From Acanthamoeba lenticulata (lineage: Eukaryota; Discosea; Longamoebia; Acanthamoebidae): a DNA stretch of 10,381 nucleotides. Below, piece after piece: positions 8,248 through 10,381 of this stretch. A program made the translations under genes and the position numbers. The notes under the pieces were generated by a model that worked only from the letters and a program-made list of their open reading frames with translations, did no database searches and was not told where the DNA came from. The stretch covers positions 1-10,381 of the forward strand of contig NAVB01000962.1 in NCBI GenBank assembly GCA_002179805.1, read 5' to 3'. Each line of letters starts with the position of its first letter. Position 1 is the stretch's first letter.

Positions 8248-10381
8248 ATGGCGAGTCGAAATCCTTCATCAACCCCATCACCGGGGAAGAAAAAAGGAGG
8301 AGGAGGAAAGAGATCCGCTGGTGCAGGCGACCGATCTCCTCTGGATGATACTCCAGGAGCATCTTCATCGCCCTCACCGCGGGCCACAACGCCCATGAAG
8401 CGATCCGTTACGCCTCCGGTCTCCCCCTACAAGCCCGCGGGTGGCACCGCCGCATCGCCGTCTCGAGGACCAGCCAAATCACCTCTGACGCCTGCAGCGA
8501 CAGTGGCGCAACGGCTTGAGCCCTACACGGAGCGCGAGGCCAAGATTGAGCGAGAGCGGCGGCGCGGGCTTGTGTTTGTTCACTTGCGAACACTCCAGCG
8601 GCTCGGCGTAGTCATCGGCGACCCGGTTGTGCTCCATTTCTGCTCCTCCTCCTCCACCAAGCCGGACGCGGAAGCCCAGCGTGGGGTCGTGGTGGGCCAG
8701 GCGTGGCTTGGGTCCAATGTGGGAGAGGACGAAGTGCACGTCGACGCGCTTATGGCGGACAACTGCGGCGCCAAGTTCGGACAGCAGGCCGTCCTTCAAC
8801 CACTCCACCCACGTACCTCCGCCCGCTTTCGTTCTTTGTCGCGCTTCGCTTTTCAGTGACGGGCAGCACGCTGATGTAAGCCGCACTCGTGGTCGCAGGA
8901 GGAGAGCGAGACGGGGAGCCTCCGGGCACCGAATCAACGATCAAGGTGGCGGCGGTGGGCGCTTCGGAGGTGTTCCTCACCGCGCTCTCTCCACCGCCAC
9001 CGCAGACGATCTCGACGAAGGAGGACAAGTCCGCGCTTGACGTCAGCAGGCGTCCGCTTGATGACCTTCTCCAAACCTGGATTCGCCAGAACATCGGTGC
9101 TGGACCTCTGCCTCTATCTCCTTCGCCTCGTCTCCCCCTTGCCAGCTGCGCTGCTGACGACCCTGCGCCCGGTGCGTCGCGTACGCTGCAGCTGGACGGC
9201 ACTTTGGGCGCGGCCACCTCTTCAGCGTATCCTATTACGGACAGCAGCAGATGTTCCGAGTGGAGGACTTCCTGCCCCGTCTGCCCGCAGCCACGAGCGC
9301 CGACGCCGCTGGTGCGCCCCACCCTTCCCGACGTTCCTTCCTGCCCTCCAGGCCGGCCTCTCCACTCTGTGCACACACGTACACACACAGCAGTCCGTCA
9401 CGACGCTCGTCTCACTCTTGTGCGCCTCTCTGTGATTGCAGTGGTCGTGGGCAAGATCACCGACGCCACAGCCTTCCGATACTATGCGCAGAAGCGAGCC
9501 AAAGAAGGCGAAACGAGCACGCTAGAAGCAGAGCAGGAGGGAGGCACCACCGCCACAACCACGTCAACAACGGGCGAGGCGCCCGCAGCCGCCGAGGGCC
9601 CGGCGGAATGGGACAATGGCAGCATCGGCGGCCTCAAGAGGGAAATCGAAGCCGTGCGGGAAGTGGTCGAACTTGCCGTCAACTCGCCCAAGCTGTTCGC
9701 CGATTATGGTGCGCGTGCACGTCGCGCGAGGCGGTGCCTTGCCGTTCTCTCACGTCTTCTTTTCGCGTATGTGTGCGCGCGCGGCGGGACAGGTCTCGCG
9801 CCGCCCAAGGGCATACTGCTCTATGGCCCTCCGGGCACCGGCAAGACGCTGATCGCGCGTGTCGTGGCTCGACAGTCCGGCTGCCGCGTGTACGTCATCA
9901 ACGGGCCGGAAGTCATCTCTAAGTACTATGGCGAGAGTGAGGCCAAGGTGCGTACGTGCACCGTGCGTGTGGAGTTGCACGTGCGTTTGTGTGCTTACAC
10001 GCGTGTGGCAACAGATCAGGAACCTCTTCAAGGAGGCGGCCGAAAACGCCCCCGCCTTGGTGTTCATCGATGAGATTGATGCCATCGCCGGCAAGCGTGC
10101 CGACGTGCGACTTCCCCCTCCCATGCGCTCGCGTCGCCCCAACTGAGGCTGATCAATCGAGTGCGGTTTGTTTGGCCGATGACGGCTGATCGCAGGCGGC
10201 AAGCGAGATGGAGAATCGAGTGGTGGCAACCTTGCTCACGGTGATGGGCGGCATGGAGAGCAATGATCGCGTGGTCGTCATTGGCGCCACCAACAGGTCC
10301 CTCGCCCCCCCTCGTTCCCCTCCCCCTCCCCCGTCTCCGATTTCTCCCGTTGGCGGCTTCTCAGACGAGGAGGCCCGCGTG
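8248..10381 (+). CDS. AFG2: AFG2/SPATA5-like AAA ATPase, N-domain and D1 (runs off right edge)
   Basis: Exons: 8248-8812, 8899-9096, 9192-9311, 9442-9708, 9793-9947, 10015-10104, 10196-10296, then a final fragment starting near 10373 or 10365. Residues 1 to about 90 are basic and rich in Ser-Pro/Thr-Pro. A Cdc48-type N-domain follows (about 90-330: [40 protein letters not shown], and in exon 3 [20 protein letters not shown]). A Thr/Ala/Gly-rich linker leads to [18 protein letters not shown], the usual AAA entry. D1 has Walker A GPPGTGKT (395-402), a pore-loop region ([10 protein letters not shown]), Walker B LVFIDEID (450-457) and sensor-1 GATN (495-498). The stretch [17 protein letters not shown] fits D1 of AFG2/SPATA5 rather than CDC48 or PEX1. 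The family works as a hexamer releasing Rlp24-type factors from pre-60S ribosomes. D2 would lie outside the window. Confidence 0.85.

Noticed and set aside
8979..9180. Reading the AFG2-like protein straight through 9097-9191 without splicing
   Set aside because: The unspliced text (Pro/Leu-rich) resembles nothing in the family. Removing 9097-9191 restores a hydrophobic/aromatic N-domain segment in phase.
10297..10381. Acceptor at 10364 as the only option for the last AFG2 exon
   Set aside because: Using 10364 would give NR followed by RGGPR. The family expects NRP at this point, and an acceptor at 10372 gives NRPA. The window ends too soon to decide, so the boundary is left open.
1..10381. 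Mobile elements, CRISPR array, tRNA or rRNA genes, prokaryote-type operon or defence system
   Set aside because: No terminal inverted repeats, spaced repeats, cloverleaf-like segments, transposase motifs or ribosome-binding sites were seen. All long frames are explained by five spliced eukaryotic genes.

Overview
The window looks like nuclear DNA of a compact, intron-rich, GC-rich protist; Acanthamoeba or a related amoebozoan is the best guess. Every gene I can support is protein-coding and split by short GT-AG introns (mostly 53-132 nt) with protein frame kept across each proposed junction. Many 5' splice sites read GTGCG or GTACG. Intergenic gaps are 38-203 bp. I see no rRNA, tRNA, CRISPR array, insertion sequence or prokaryote-style operon. 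All gene models below were spliced by hand from reading frame and family motifs, not from transcripts.

Layout, left to right: (1) minus strand, 1222 to beyond base 1: N-terminal part of a probable A-family DNA polymerase of the POLQ/POLN type; (2) a shared 139-bp divergent promoter gap; (3) plus strand, 1362-2911: a secretory-pathway glycosyltransferase resembling the exostosin/RXYLT1 (GT47-like) group, 7 exons; (4) only 38 bp later, plus strand, 2950-6062: a complete 16-exon acid sphingomyelinase with signal peptide, saposin-B domain and metallophosphoesterase domain; (5) a 203-bp convergent 3' gap; (6) minus strand, 8135-6266: a complete 8-exon PLP-dependent transsulfuration enzyme (cystathionine gamma-synthase/lyase family); (7) a 112-bp divergent promoter gap with an inverted repeat; (8) plus strand, 8248 to beyond the right edge: an AFG2/SPATA5-type AAA ATPase with its N-domain and most of the D1 ATPase domain.

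The genes do not form one pathway. The glycosyltransferase and sphingomyelinase both enter the secretory pathway and sit almost end to end in the same orientation. The remaining genes belong to DNA repair, sulfur amino-acid metabolism and ribosome biogenesis. I found no clearly novel system. The most unusual points are the near-contiguous glycosyltransferase and sphingomyelinase genes, which have a possible in-frame splice bridge, and a polymerase that appears to start without a helicase domain.
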